This document shows positions 25,301 through 37,300 of a stretch of DNA of 64,000 nucleotides, one piece after another. Position 1 is the first letter of the stretch. Each line of letters opens with the position of its first letter. Under the pieces are notes generated by a model. That model was not told the origin of the DNA. It saw only the letters and a list, made by a program, of their open reading frames with translations, and ran no database searches. Where the stretch lies: positions 18,008,450 to 18,072,449 of the forward strand of contig NC_092648.1 of NCBI RefSeq assembly GCF_032118995.1, in the 5' to 3' direction. The translations under genes and the position numbers were made by a program. Source of the DNA: Asterias amurensis. Lineage: Eukaryota; Echinodermata; Asteroidea; Forcipulatida; Asteriidae.

Positions 25301-28300
25301 CCGCTTACCTCGATCATCTTTCTTAGGTTCCTCCTTGGGTCTGGAAATAAATGTGTAAAAAAAAGGGTTACTTTACCAGTGAAATAATTAGGTGTTAATA
25401 AGTTTTTGTTTTTTTAAGGTGGTTACTATAAACATTGTTCTCATTATTAAGATATATTCCAAGATCTCAACTAACATGTAACAATTTAATAGAGATATTT
25501 GTTATTGTTCCGTTACTAATGATGTTATAGAGCAGTAACAGAAAGGCAAGAACTATTTGAATCAGACGATAAGAAAAAAAACAACACTAAAATTGTCATA
25601 TTTAATCAAAGTGAACAAAACCACTGTGACTCGAAAGCCATGAATTAATCCAATCTTAAAAAGAGAATGGAATCCTAATCAAATAAATACAAATACGCAC
25701 AATATCATAAATACATATAACAGAGCGCACAATGCAGGGGCCTCTAAGCCAAGGCAGATTCTCAATTTGTTTCTGTACAGTGCGCATTTCAGACGACACA
25801 CAGACAAGCAATTTGACTTCCAAGAAGGCAGACCATGGGCAGACAGTAGTCCTTGAGTGAGGTCAGTACAAAAGTCAAAACCTTTTATGCTGCTTTGCCT
25901 CCAAAAGTTGTGCGGAGAAATATTTTATGTAGAGTCGTCATTCCAATAGGTACTTATAATTGATCAAAAAGGGAAAACAATCTTTAAGACTCGTTCATTC
26001 CTACTTACTCAGTCTTCTTGGAAGACACAACCCCACTTTTTCTCACAATTTTCTTCTTTCCTTCCTTCCGTCTGTCTCGTTTACCCTTAGCTTCTTCATA
26101 TTCTGTGACTTCTACATTAAACGGGACAGGAATATAATACACACAAGGTTAATAACGATGTTTTAAACCAGTTCAGCATTCCAGTGCAAGTCCTTGCTGG
26201 CAAGATGCTGCATTGGCCTAATGAACACATTTACATTTTTCATATTTATGGGTCTTTGCTGGGAAGTATGCAGGGCAACAGTAGGAAAAAAAACACTAGA
26301 CAAAAAACAAAGAGGGGGAGGGCTAGTTTTCCTGATCAGATTTCAACAAAATAACAGGGAGGAAAAATTTCACACTTATGACAAAAATAAAAAACAAAAT
26401 ATTTAAAGACAAAAAGTCAAATTAGTTTGAGTGATTTTGTACCATTTGCCCTTTAAGGACAATAAACCTCGTCAAATCAAATCCTGAAAGTCACTGGGTA
26501 ACATAGACGTTTGATACCTATGATCAACATAGATAAAGCAACTGTGGGATTGCTCATAATAATTCCAAGGTAACAATTTGGGGATTATCAAATATAGACC
26601 TATAAATGCAAGGGTGGACTTCACAAAAACTTAAAGGCAGTGGATACTATTGGTAATTACTCAAAATAATTACTAGCATAAAACCTTTCTTGGTGACGAG
26701 TAATTGGGAGAAGTTGATGGTATAAAACTTTGTGAGAAACGGCTCCCTCTGAAGTGCCAAAGTTTTCGAGAAAGTAATTTTCCACGAATTTGATTTTGAG
26801 ACCTCAGGTTTAGAACTTGAGGTCTCGAAATCAACCATCTGAACGCACAGAACTTCGTGTGACAAGGGTGTTTTCTTCTTTCGTTATTATCTCGCAACTT
26901 TGATGACCGATTGAGCTCAAATTTTCACAAGTTAGCTATTTTATGCATATGTTGAGATACACCAACAAGGCTAGTCTTAGACAATTACTAATAGTGTCCA
27001 CTGCCTTTAAGACTAGCCTTATCTCGAGTTAGGTTACTTGTCCAAACTTAGAACTAGCCTCATTTTTTATAACTCCTAGGACTATATTTGTGAAATAGAC
27101 CCTAGGGTTATAATCTCAATGATTTGTAGAGTAAGACATATGACCCTTCCTTGGTAACACTCTGATATTTCTGTACTCACTCTCCGGACTTCTAAGGAAT
27201 ATCCCATAAATTAATTTCAAATAGAAATACTCCACAGTGTTCATCATTACTGTTCTCATTGCTACTTGCTTTATACACACCTTCTATTTTCGTTATTCCA
27301 TTTCTTCTGTACTTGATGAGTTCTTTTATTCTTGCTCTGATGTCTTTCTCCTCTGACAAAGTACAATAATGGAATGGAACATTATTGATTGTTAAGAATA
27401 TTAACTTCTTCAGACACAACAATATACAAATAATATTCATATTTATACGAAAATATATATGCAAATCCAAGAATAATTTTGTGAGTTAGGAATGTGGAAT
27501 ATTCCATTTAATGAAAAGAAGCCAGACCATCTTTTAATGAATACATTATTCTCTTTGCAATAACAACAGGGTTATTTTGCATGCATTACACAGCACACTG
27601 GAACTACAACTCTATGTCCAATCCAAAGGATGAAGCCATAATGACCAAGTGTCTTGCTCAAGGACACAAGTGTCAAGACCAGGGGCCAATTTCATCAAGC
27701 CTGGAAGCACCGCAATTTGCTAAGTAAGCACAGAATAGTATTGTAATTGCTTAGCAGAAACAGGTTACCAGCCAAAATTACATTAGGTTCGCATTGTTGT
27801 GGCTGGTGCCCCACTCAATTTCTGCTAAGCCAAGTAATTTTCTCCTCAACAGCTTTATGAAATTGGGCAAACAATCCTATAATGTGAGAGATAGGCCTAT
27901 ATTTCTAATTTTCAGTACTTACTCTGGAGGTTCTCGAAAAACTCGTCCTGTTCTTTGCCTGATTGGAACTGAGCCAGAACTTTCATCTTCTCTCTCAACT
28001 CCGTCTCTTCTTTACTTGGTTTCTTTTTCTGGGGTTGCACTGCACAAGAAAGCAAATAAGATGACTACAAATTAAAAAGTACACAAGTTTTCGACAACAA
28101 ATTGTGTTTTTGAATTTAAAAAAAGAAGTTTGGATCCCTGAAAGTATAGTTGCATCTTCTCTTGATTAAATATGCCCAAAGATAAATAGTTCAAATTGAT
28201 CTATATGTTCAACATTCGATGCAAGTAGTTTTTCTCTGGAGTTTAAGGAGTAATAAGGACCCCACTCTACTCACAACACTCTCCTCAAACCAACCTTCTT

Positions 28301-31300
28301 CAATTTTGTTTTTATCAAACTAACACAATGCACAACATATCATATTGTTAACATCTCTAAGGCAGGGTTTGAGGTAGATTTTGCAGTGGGAAATAATGTA
28401 TCAAAATTTGCAGTAACTTCACAGACATTGGGCCTCAAAATTAGACATTAGAAATACTTTTAAAGTGAAGCAAATGAATGAACAAGTAAGGCTTTCAAAT
28501 TCCAGACGACAGTGGCTGTAAACAAGACGCTCCATCCATGATAATCAGGCTCTTTCACATCGCTCATTTATGAAAGTCAAGTCAAGTCATAAATTTATTT
28601 TAAACAATAATTCCATTGTCGAAAGTCAAATCTATTCAAGTCATTTTTTACAATTCTCAAGTCACTTTTGTGCAAGTCAAGCCAAGTCTCAATTCATTTT
28701 CCTTCAAGTCAATTCAAGTCGCAAGTCAATGAAATCGGCAACTTGAGGCAGACTCGCGTTAACAACACAAGGCATGATATTTGGTCCTTCAAAAGTATGA
28801 ACATAATTTTTTAATACAAGGACTGATCTTCTTGTTCAGATGGTGTATGGTTTCACATACTTTACAGGATATTTAATCAAAACTGTTTTGCTTTTTCCCC
28901 AAGGGCAAAACAAAAATCGGATATCAGACTAAAGTAGGAAGAATATCATGCCAACACTGCTGGATTCCAACCCCAGCCAGTCAAAATAAGGCATCCATAA
29001 GACACCATGGTTAGAGAATTCACCTTGTGTTCCTTTTTGGTCCTTCTGTTCTTTAGCTTTATTAGCTGTCGATGTCAAAGCTGCTGTGATGAGACCGAAC
29101 TCTCTTGAGATCTTCTTCCTCCTCTCTCGTTCCTTGAGTCGTCTCGTATAAATATCTACATGAATGAGTTTTATAGCTGAAAGAGAAATACATACATCCT
29201 CTGTTATCGTCTTATGTTACAGCTGGGATGAATAACTGGCAAATATTTGGTTAGGTTTTGATTCATATTTGGTTAGGTTTTGATTGATCAGGAGAAGCAA
29301 AATGGATGCAGGGAATGATTTCAGCCAGCAACTTGCACAGCAAGACATTCAACCCATAACATGGTAAATCACTGGAAATTAAAGAATAGGGGTTATGGTA
29401 CTCTCCCGAAACCCAATGATGTATCATCCCTTTGGATAAGGTTTAAGTGATTAGTGATGTATCATCCCTTTGGATAAGGTTTAAGTGATTAAAATGAAAG
29501 AACGCCCCCTACAAAAAAGAAGTGCCCCTTGAGAAAACAGCTTTATGTTTGACTCACCAATGTCTAAGTCATCGTCTTCATTTGTTATGGCTAAATTACT
29601 AACTAGTGTCTCCGCTTCGTTGTCGTACTCCTGAAAAACAAACGGACAAGAAAATGTCTGTTTAATTCAAATCAAAACTTCCTTTCTCTGATTGGATAAC
29701 TATTTGGTTCAAATATTTGTGTTTTGTGGAGTGTTGTGGCCAAGCGGTGTAGTTCACCGGACTCAAGTTCTGCTGTGTTTGGCACCATGTCAGCACTATA
29801 TGTTTTGATGAACAAAGTAAGTCACAACTCGTGGTTCGTCGATCGCAAGAATTAGTGTTTACAATGAAACTATTATATGTCAGTTTCTGAAACTTTCTGA
29901 GAATCTTAACAGCAATAAAAATATCAAGAATTCGTATGTAAATAAATTTACAAAAATGTAAGATTTTTAAAAAAGCTGATGAAATCGTCGTTTTAAGCAG
30001 CTATTTGCCCTACTCGGTACTCACCCTTTCAAAGTCATCTCGTAGTGGCATATACCCTAATTCTTGTTGGTCAATTAATGTCAATTCTACAGGTGTGAAC
30101 TTTGCTACGAGGGTTGGAGACAATGGACCTAGGAAAAAGATAAGAAGAGACTCTGAAAAGCCTGCATTAACCACACACAGTATTATCTATCAACAGTGGT
30201 CTGATGACTAAACACCAGCCGTCGATTTAACAAAACTCTTCCTAACTTAAGACTAATCTTAGGACTTGGGACGAGTCCCAAACCTGCACTGTAGCATGCA
30301 GACCTTAAGATTAATCCTAAGTTAGGGCGAGTAACTCGTCCAAACTCGAGATAAGACAAGTTCTAACCCTTTAAGAAATCGACAGCTGGTAAAATACTAG
30401 AGGACCAGTGAGACACATAAATGACACACAATTTCCCCAAAAGTATACTACTGAGTTCCTGGTAGAAAGACACAAGCCTCCCACACACTTCTGTGGAGCC
30501 AGTTAAAGTTGAATTTCCTAAATTGACTAAACAATAAAATTGTGACAAATAGTCAAAACTTTTGAACTCAGTTTTCACAATAGAGTGATTGCTTAGGAGC
30601 TTCTGTCAGACAAATTAGTTGTTTCTGCCTGGCATTGAATGATACCGTTGGGTAGACTTCTCAAATTCAGAAACAGATGATATTATCCATGACCCAAGCC
30701 TTCAGCTCATCAAATTGTATAATTAATAACAATGGGTAGAAATCTCACCATCTTCAGGCCCTGTGTGGTCATGCACCCTAAATGTAGGTTTCTCTGGAAC
30801 AGCGGCTGGAATACAAAACACATACAAACATTGACAACTCATTACATCCTCAGATTAATTGTTGATTTAAGATGATCAATTAACTTCCACCCCTTAACCC
30901 TCCTACTGTCTTTCCATTCAATACATCTAGGACTATAAGATCGCGAGTGCAGTTTGTCTTGATTTCATAAAATGGGTTTTGTACAATTCTGGTAAAGGGA
31001 GCTCATTGATTGAGAGTTGTCTTCAAAAAGAAACATTCAGTTTCTAAGAAAAACATTTACTTGTAGATTTTTGGAAAAAAAATCAAACTTGTACACATCT
31101 GTCACTTTTTGAACTTTTGATTATTATGGTTATGAAATTGCAATTAACAACCTTTTAGCACTGAGCTGACACACTGTGATTATCAATTTTCAAGCCTGAA
31201 ACATGATATCATGTTCAGAAACAATTCTATTTTTGACAAATTACTTTTAGAGTATTTGTGGACCATCCTACCTTTGCCGAGATTCCCACATATATAATTG

Positions 31301-34024
31301 CTGTCATAGTGTTCTCTTGCTTCTGTAGGGGACTTGGAACCTATGTGACTTGCAACATCCGCCCTGGGTAAAAAAAACATACAAACGACACAATTAAAAA
31401 CACTGCCGTGAGAAACGTAGACCAGGCAGCCCTAGGTCAACATGGACAAACGTAATGCAGAGAAGGACCTATTGACACTGGGTTTACTATGTAGGAGGCA
31501 GAAGTGGCCGGTCAAGATTGGTTTATTTGGAAGTTTCTCATCCAATTACTGGAAGTTTCCTACACATAGGTTTGTTGTATTGTAAGGCATGGTGTGTTTA
31601 TTAAAACAAAAGGATGGTAACACAACAATGTACATTTACTTTCCTGTTAAGTCTTCGACAACACTGAGTGCGACACATTTAAAGGCAGTGGACACTATTG
31701 GTTATTACTCAAAATAGTTATTAGCATAAAACCTTACTTGGTAACGAGTAATGGGGAGAGTATGATAGTATAAAACATTGTGAGAAACGGCTCCGTCTGA
31801 AGTAATGTAGTTTTCGAGAAAGAAGTAATTTTCTACAAATTTGATTTCAGACCTTAGAATTTGAGGTCTCGAAATCAAGCATCTGAAAGCACACAACTTC
31901 CTTTGACAAGGGTGTTTTTTCTTTCATTATTGTCTCGCAACTTCAACGACCAATTGAACTGAAATTTTCACAGGTTTGTTATTTTATGCATATGTTGAGA
32001 TACACCAACTGTGAAGGCTAGTCTTTGACAATTACCAATAGTGTCCACTGCCTTTAAGTGAATATGACATATATAAAGTAGAGTATATGAAAACAATCTT
32101 TGTCTTTCAATTGTATTTCTTACCAGTTTCCAAAGCCAAACGTTTCTATTGCATCTAATAATAAGTACTCTTCGCTCATACTCCATTCTTTGTCACCACA
32201 GGCTAAAAGTGCGTTGTCCTTTGAACAAAAACAAAAATATTAAAATTTTAAAATCTTCATGAGTAAAGGCCGAGTCACACTCCAGCGATAACGATAACGA
32301 CGCAAAGAGAATGCATTCTATCGGTTGAATGCTCCGAGCAGAATACGCCCAAGCTCATTCAACCAATCGATGCCATGCATTTTTTAACCTAGATCGTTTT
32401 TGTTCTCGTTATCAAGGCCTATGTGACTGGGCCTTAACAAGTAAAAAAGTTCAATAAAATACCCCTCTTTTGCATTTTTAAAACAATGTTGCAGACTGTT
32501 TACACAACTTAAGTTTTTATAAGTGTTCAGATTTTTTTTTTTTGAGGGGGTGGGGGGACATCTCCGTAACCAGTCTTAATTTGATATCCCCCTTAGGGGT
32601 ACTTTGAATGTAAAATGCTATGCCATACTTACAATAATTTGGTAATCATGGTCTCTTTTGTGAGAGCCAAGTTCTGCTCCAGCAGAAAAACACTGCAAAG
32701 TAATCATAAACAAATGGGATTAGTACATGCATACTATGTAAATATGTGCACATAAATAACCATAATATTTTATTAAAAACATTCTATACCCAATCTTTAT
32801 TTATTTATTTACCCTATAAACTTTACACTTAGCAAAACAACTAAATTATATTATAAAGTTAATTAAAAACACTGAGTGGCTATTTTGGTATTGAAAAGCA
32901 TCCCTAAATAGTTTATAACCGATCAAGTATAAAAATACAGGAACATTAATGAATAAATTAAATCACACTCCATGTCAAGTGCCGTTTTAAACATTAATAC
33001 CTTACATTTACATCAGTTATTTTCTTTCAATTCTAAATTTTGGCTCTTGCGTCTTATTTGAGCAACCCTCAGCACAGACAATCATATCTAGGAAAGTTTG
33101 CAACTGACAAGCAATGCATGTTGTAATCACTTTCAGCACACCTTTGCCACTTTGTTTTTGTTATGAACAATTGAATTGATAAATAATGAATGTATGTAAA
33201 TATTATAATCCGGGAAGTGATGTTTTCAAAGTAGGGTCCATGTTTAATGAATTATATATAATAATAAAGGCTTAAACTAAAAGGGAATGAAGCACTGGTT
33301 TGATGTTGTTGTTGTTGATGATGCGCAGAATATTCAGAAACAAAATTAAAAGTGGCTTTGTTGATTTAAGGCTACCATCATCACTCAACAGCAGAATCCA
33401 TCTATTTGTATTTAGATAAATAAACATAATGTTTTATCTTTAAAAATTCAATATCATCAGCTGTATTTATTTAGTATTACTATTATAGAAACAACTGTGT
33501 CAGTTGTATAGTCAATTGAATTAAAGATAACAACACAACACAACAACATGGTTTGCAATGCATCAAAAATCTGATTCAGGTTGTACTTTAAACTGCACAA
33601 TGCACCCACACAATTAAAATAATACCAGTGTCTGCCTTATTATTTGCTTACATTGCCAGCACTATGCATTATCACTGTGTGAGCAGTGAACAACATGCCG
33701 GCAGGAAACGCCTGAGTGCTCCCAATGTACACATCTACACATCACACACACAGCATGTACACGGATGTACACACCACCACAGAACACACGGGTACATTCA
33801 ATGCACTACCCTTCCCATTACCTGTAAACAAAGGTCGAAGTCCGTACACTCACAACAGCGCACGCTGAACGACTTTAACTCGTCCTGGCAATAGTTGCAG
33901 TAGTACCGTGTGGGAGTTTCTAAAACGAAAAAGAACGCAGGGGGAAAATAATGAGATAAGGACCTGCAGTTTTTTGGGAAAACCCTGGGAATGTTTAAGA
34001 AAGAGGAGGCAACTTACCGGCCAT
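22371..34024 (-). CDS. TADA2B: Transcriptional adapter 2-beta (SAGA/ADA subunit)
   Basis: Sixteen coding exons, all GT-AG and joined in frame: 34018-34024, 33822-33919, 32633-32692, 32124-32218, 31272-31363, 30749-30805, 30025-30128, 29558-29630, 29024-29176, 27923-28039, 27281-27352, 26009-26111, 25309-25340, 24754-24827, 23969-24031, 22371-22493. They give 440 residues (human about 420). Residues 8-55 form a ZZ zinc finger (YYCNYCQDELKSFSVRCCEC..., Cys and His ligands present). Residues 65-115 or so are a SANT domain (EWSMSEEYLLLDAIETFGFG). A charged middle contains IKELIKYRRNGITKIE, and the C-terminus is a SWIRM domain (LKTVIIRDHLMRRQGLPCKT...). In SAGA, ADA2B bridges GCN5 and ADA3 and stimulates histone acetylation in the nucleus. 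The start MAETPT... was chosen by likeness to vertebrate TADA2B; an in-frame ATG at 34052-34054 would add ten residues. MITEs sit in introns 4 and 11. The paralogue TADA2A is a worse fit in the middle region. Confidence 0.95.
22874..23611. mobile_element. 0.74-kb inverted-repeat element
   Basis: 'caatagaccgattgc' at the left is mirrored by 'gcaatcggtccattg' at the right. About 30 nt further in, 'gtgacctatagtgggtat' is mirrored by 'atacccactataggtcac'. The interior has no transposase-like frame. It lies in the last intron of TADA2B. Confidence 0.75.
24445..24585. repeat. family I repeat copy
   Basis: It contains 'ggccttggtgccccttcaaa' and 'gatgaaattccaggcctg', shared with 15741 and 41949. It lies in a TADA2B intron. 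Confidence 0.5.
26631..27010 (+). mobile_element. family A MITE, copy 5
   Basis: 380 bp with TTAA at both ends, in the TADA2B intron between exons 12 and 11. It is directly followed by a fragment of the 'gactagccttatctcgagtt' (family G) repeat at about 27011-27060. Confidence 0.85.
27590..27680. repeat. SINE-body fragment
   Basis: 'cagcacactggaactacaac' and 'aaggacacaagtgtcaagac' recur, slightly changed, at about 47530-47645. The second block matches the region just after a SINE tRNA head. A family H copy follows immediately. Confidence 0.4.
27682..27868. repeat. fold-back repeat, family H copy
   Basis: 'ggggccaatttcatc' and its inverted counterpart 'atgaaattgggc' bound 'gcttagcagaaacaggttac' and 'tttctgctaagcc'. 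It lies in a TADA2B intron. Confidence 0.6.
28570..28735. repeat. degenerate 'caagtca' repeat tract
   Basis: Many spaced copies of caagtca/aagtcaa (for example gtcaagtcaagtcat, ttcaagtcaattcaagtcgc). It is a decayed simple repeat in a TADA2B intron. Confidence 0.5.
29246..29285. repeat. 22-bp tandem duplication
   Basis: 'atttggttaggttttgattc' occurs twice in a row in a TADA2B intron. Confidence 0.7.
29414..29491. repeat. 38-bp tandem duplication
   Basis: 'tgatgtatcatccctttgga' plus 'taaggtttaagtgatt' is present twice in tandem with no mismatch over most of the unit, so the event is recent. It lies in the TADA2B intron just downstream of exon 8. Confidence 0.8.
29722..29790 (+). repeat. tRNA-Leu-like SINE head fragment
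   Basis: 'gttgtggccaagcggtgtag' then 'accggactcaagttctgctg' resembles the head of the SINE at 5000-5335. The B-box and body are missing. Confidence 0.5.
30217..30388. mobile_element. short MITE, family G copy 1
   Basis: 'agccgtcgattt' at the left mirrors 'aaatcgacagct' at the right. The interior is built of mirrored 'cctaacttaagactaatctt' type blocks around 'gcatgcagac'. A second copy is at 40556-40689. It lies in a TADA2B intron. Confidence 0.65.
31679..32057 (+). mobile_element. family A MITE, copy 6
   Basis: 379 bp with TTAA at both ends, in TADA2B intron 4, ending 66 bp from exon 4. Confidence 0.85.
32264..32436. mobile_element. short MITE with 'aaggccgagtcacac' ends
   Basis: 'taaaggccgagtcacac' at the left and 'gtgactgggcctta' at the right are mirrored, as are 'gataacgataacga' and 'tcgttatc' inside. 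It lies in TADA2B intron 3. Confidence 0.65.
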
Positions 34025-34388
34025 CTTCGCCTTCCTCACTCGGAATCGCCCCATGACCGCTGTTCGGATGACGTCAAATGACCTTGGCCCAGGACCATTA
34101 CTCTAACCACAGCCGGTACTGTCGATTACCAGCGTATTCAATCATTCGTTTGCGCACAAAACACCGTGACACCAATGCCCTTGTACCTGTAATCCTTCTA
34201 TTAATAAAGATACAACACTTTGAAGCAAAGACCAGACTATTTACGGAACTTATAATCGGATACCAGTGACATTAGCAGTTGATGAAAACTAAAAAGGGAA
34301 TTCCTCCTTCTTCAGTGCACAAATCTATTTCTAGATTGAGAAACATCTATTTTGAGAGTGTTGTGTCTCGATTCAACGAGCAGCCAAC
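34025..34388. promoter_or_regulatory. shared bidirectional promoter of TADA2B and MED17
   Basis: Only 364 bp separate the chosen TADA2B start codon (minus) from the MED17 start codon (plus). The palindrome TGACGTCA (34069-34076) is a CRE/ATF site placed 45-52 bp upstream of the TADA2B start used here and 15-22 bp upstream of the alternative ATG. That closeness slightly favours the shorter TADA2B start. No TATA box is seen for either gene. Bidirectional use is inferred from layout. Confidence 0.6.
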
Positions 34389-37300
34389 ATGGATTCTGTC
34401 ACGGTTTCTATAGAGTCTTTGCAAGAATTTCAAGTGCAAGAGGTGTCGTTAGATGGACAAGAAACCTATACTAAGTATGTTTTTTATTATAAAAATTTAC
34501 TCGATGAAATGATAACTTTTTAGTTTTTAATAGAGAAAAGTTTAATTGACTTGAATTGAAGTGTGAATGTGATGTGTGTTGCAAACTCGAAACTTCAAAA
34601 CAATTTAAACCAAATAAATGGACCTGTTGGTTTATTTGGCTTTGCGGTCATTTATAATAGTTTAGTAAAATATTAAATGGCTTTATACTCGACCCTGAAG
34701 GAGATTTGACCTTTTGTTTTTTCTAGACTTTTGAGAAAGACTATAATTTAGTTGATACTTTTTCATGTTGACATGGATGATGGTTGACTTTAATCACCAT
34801 ACAAACATGCACACTATCAATCGTCAACTAGATAGATGCTATTGACTGTGTGGTTTGCAAGGTCACATTGCAACAATAATATTAACATTATTAACATCAT
34901 TGTGCATTGTGTAGAGTAGCAGAGCATAGCGAATGGGCAGAGGGTGTTTTTGTCATGATTGGGCCCCCAATTGGTTGATGTTTTGCTTTGTCTCAATTTG
35001 GTTTTAACAAAATGAGTAAAATTACAATTCTCCAGAGAGAGTAATTACTAATTTCCTCTTAAATATTTTCGGGAGCGAATTATTGTAACTTTATTCACAG
35101 CCCTAAGGTGGTTATCTTTTTTATTCTTGCAAATACTAAGAAAAACATAAGAAATCCCTGACAACTTTGATATTTTATTGTTCTTACTAAAACTTGCCCA
35201 CTTTTATTTTGTAGATATTTCACAGACACAGACTGGTTTTGTATTGAAATCTAGAAAATTGGAACAAGTTTACTCTAGAAAACAGAAAGAAACAGTGATA
35301 TATTTCCCTTTGCATTACTTTCATTATTTGTCTAGGCCCCTGTCTATGTCAGAAAGCCTTGCCAAGCTAGCACACCGTATCGACTTCACAAAGTCCGAGG
35401 GAGAAGACAACAACGAAGCTGTGACTCCAGAAGGAGAGAAGGAGAGCAAGAAGGCTGACACTACTAAGGATGAGGCAGCAGCAGCAGTCACAGCAGCGCA
35501 GTGGCCGTGGGAATCAGTGCATAGTAAACTTAGGTTTGTCTCATAGACTCTGCTATGGATGCGCCATGTTGAACCTGCCCCATGCCTTGTTTTGGGCGTT
35601 GTTTGTTTTGATTATAGTTACTTGATAATCGCACTTGGCGCACATTGTGAGAAGCACAGAGGACGTTAAAACAACATCACAGCAAAAAGCATTACAGCAC
35701 ATACTCCAAGAACTATGGAAGTTTGTTCTGCTATTGTCTCCAGCAGAACGAACCTTACACTTATTGGAGTACACGGCACACGTCATATGGCCCAACATGG
35801 TGCATTTTCAACAGGGTGCACTTTACTGTGAAAGGGTTAAGTTTTATTTGTTTCAGGTTCATTTTTCATTTTTGTTGGGTGTCGGGTTCTAATTGCGTGG
35901 TCGCCCTTTTAATTCTATACAGGCCTTCAAGTTTGGAGGGGGGGGTGGCAAATTTAAATTGGAATAAAACATGTTAGTACTGTAAAGCACTGTATACTCT
36001 GTAAACAATCCACAGGCTTATTACTCTGGTGGGATTTGTACCCACAACCTTTGCCAATGAATCTAGAGCAGATGACTAACCTTTAGACCACCAAGCTAGC
36101 CCAGTAGCTAGTAATGTAATGGGTAAAATCATATAATATTCTTCATCTGCGATGCAATTTTATCAAGACCGTTTTATATAACTTGGGTTTTTTCTTCTGA
36201 TTCCTCCAGGTGTGCCCTTACTGAAATCAGTGTCTTGTCAGATATCTTACACATCTGTCGATGGGCAAGAGATCCTCGCTACATGGTCCTGGACCCCGTG
36301 TCTCAAGAACAAACTCAATCCAAGCAATTAGTCCAGCTGCTGGACAAGAAAAAGGTACAGATTCATACAATTGTCTGATTGAAAGACAATCAGACAGTTC
36401 CAGTTTTGATTCGTTTTCATTGAGTGAAAGGACATTATGTTTGGACATTGAGAGAAACAGCATACAAAATGAAATTTAAAGTTATAAACCACAAACAAAT
36501 TCACTAGAATGAGATTTAAACCTGCGACTTCTAAATTAACTCTTCCAACTGAGCTATCTAGCCCTAATGTTGGTAGTCTTCCTATTTTGTCAATATTTTT
36601 GTTAAAGTTTGCCAGTCAGAAGCCATTTTATTCAACAGGCTTGGTAATCATTTTATTTTTTCTGTGTTTCTGATGTAATGAAGAGTTTGAGTGGTGCAGC
36701 CAGTACTCTTCAGAATGGAGCAACGCGTATGATGCGACAACCACAAACCACCACCAGCAGCCCACAGAAGACTCAACATCATAATGACTTCCATGCCGAT
36801 CTACTTAGATTGAGACAACACTGGCGGCTTAAGAAGGTTGGCAAGAATATACTTGGTGACCTCAGCTTCAGAACCGGTAAGACAGTAGGAGGCTTAAAAC
36901 AGCCACTGTACTGCTGGTCCAATCTGGTGACCCATACTGTAGTCTTTCACAATAATGTGATTTGGTACCTGTCCTAACACAAGGGTTAGAACAGGTAAGA
37001 CAGTAGGAGGTTTAAAACACCCACTGTACTGCTGGTCCAATTTGGTGACCCATACTGTAGTCTTTCACAATAATGTCTTCTGGTACCTGTCCTAACACAA
37101 GGGATTGGGTACCTAAATGCCATTTTAGGAGTCGGATTTCCTGTGTTTGACTGTGCAAAGGTAGCTTACATACATGCAGTTAGACGTGCACAATATCTTT
37201 ACATAAAGTGTTACTACTATTTCATGGGCACACAATTGCCATGTCTAACATCAGTGCAATGAATCAACAGCACCATAATTTTGTACGGTTTCAGCTGGCT

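Noticed and set aside
28570-28735. Spaced 'caagtca' motifs as an array of binding sites
   Set aside because: Spacing is irregular and the tract grades into ordinary intron sequence; a decayed simple repeat explains it.
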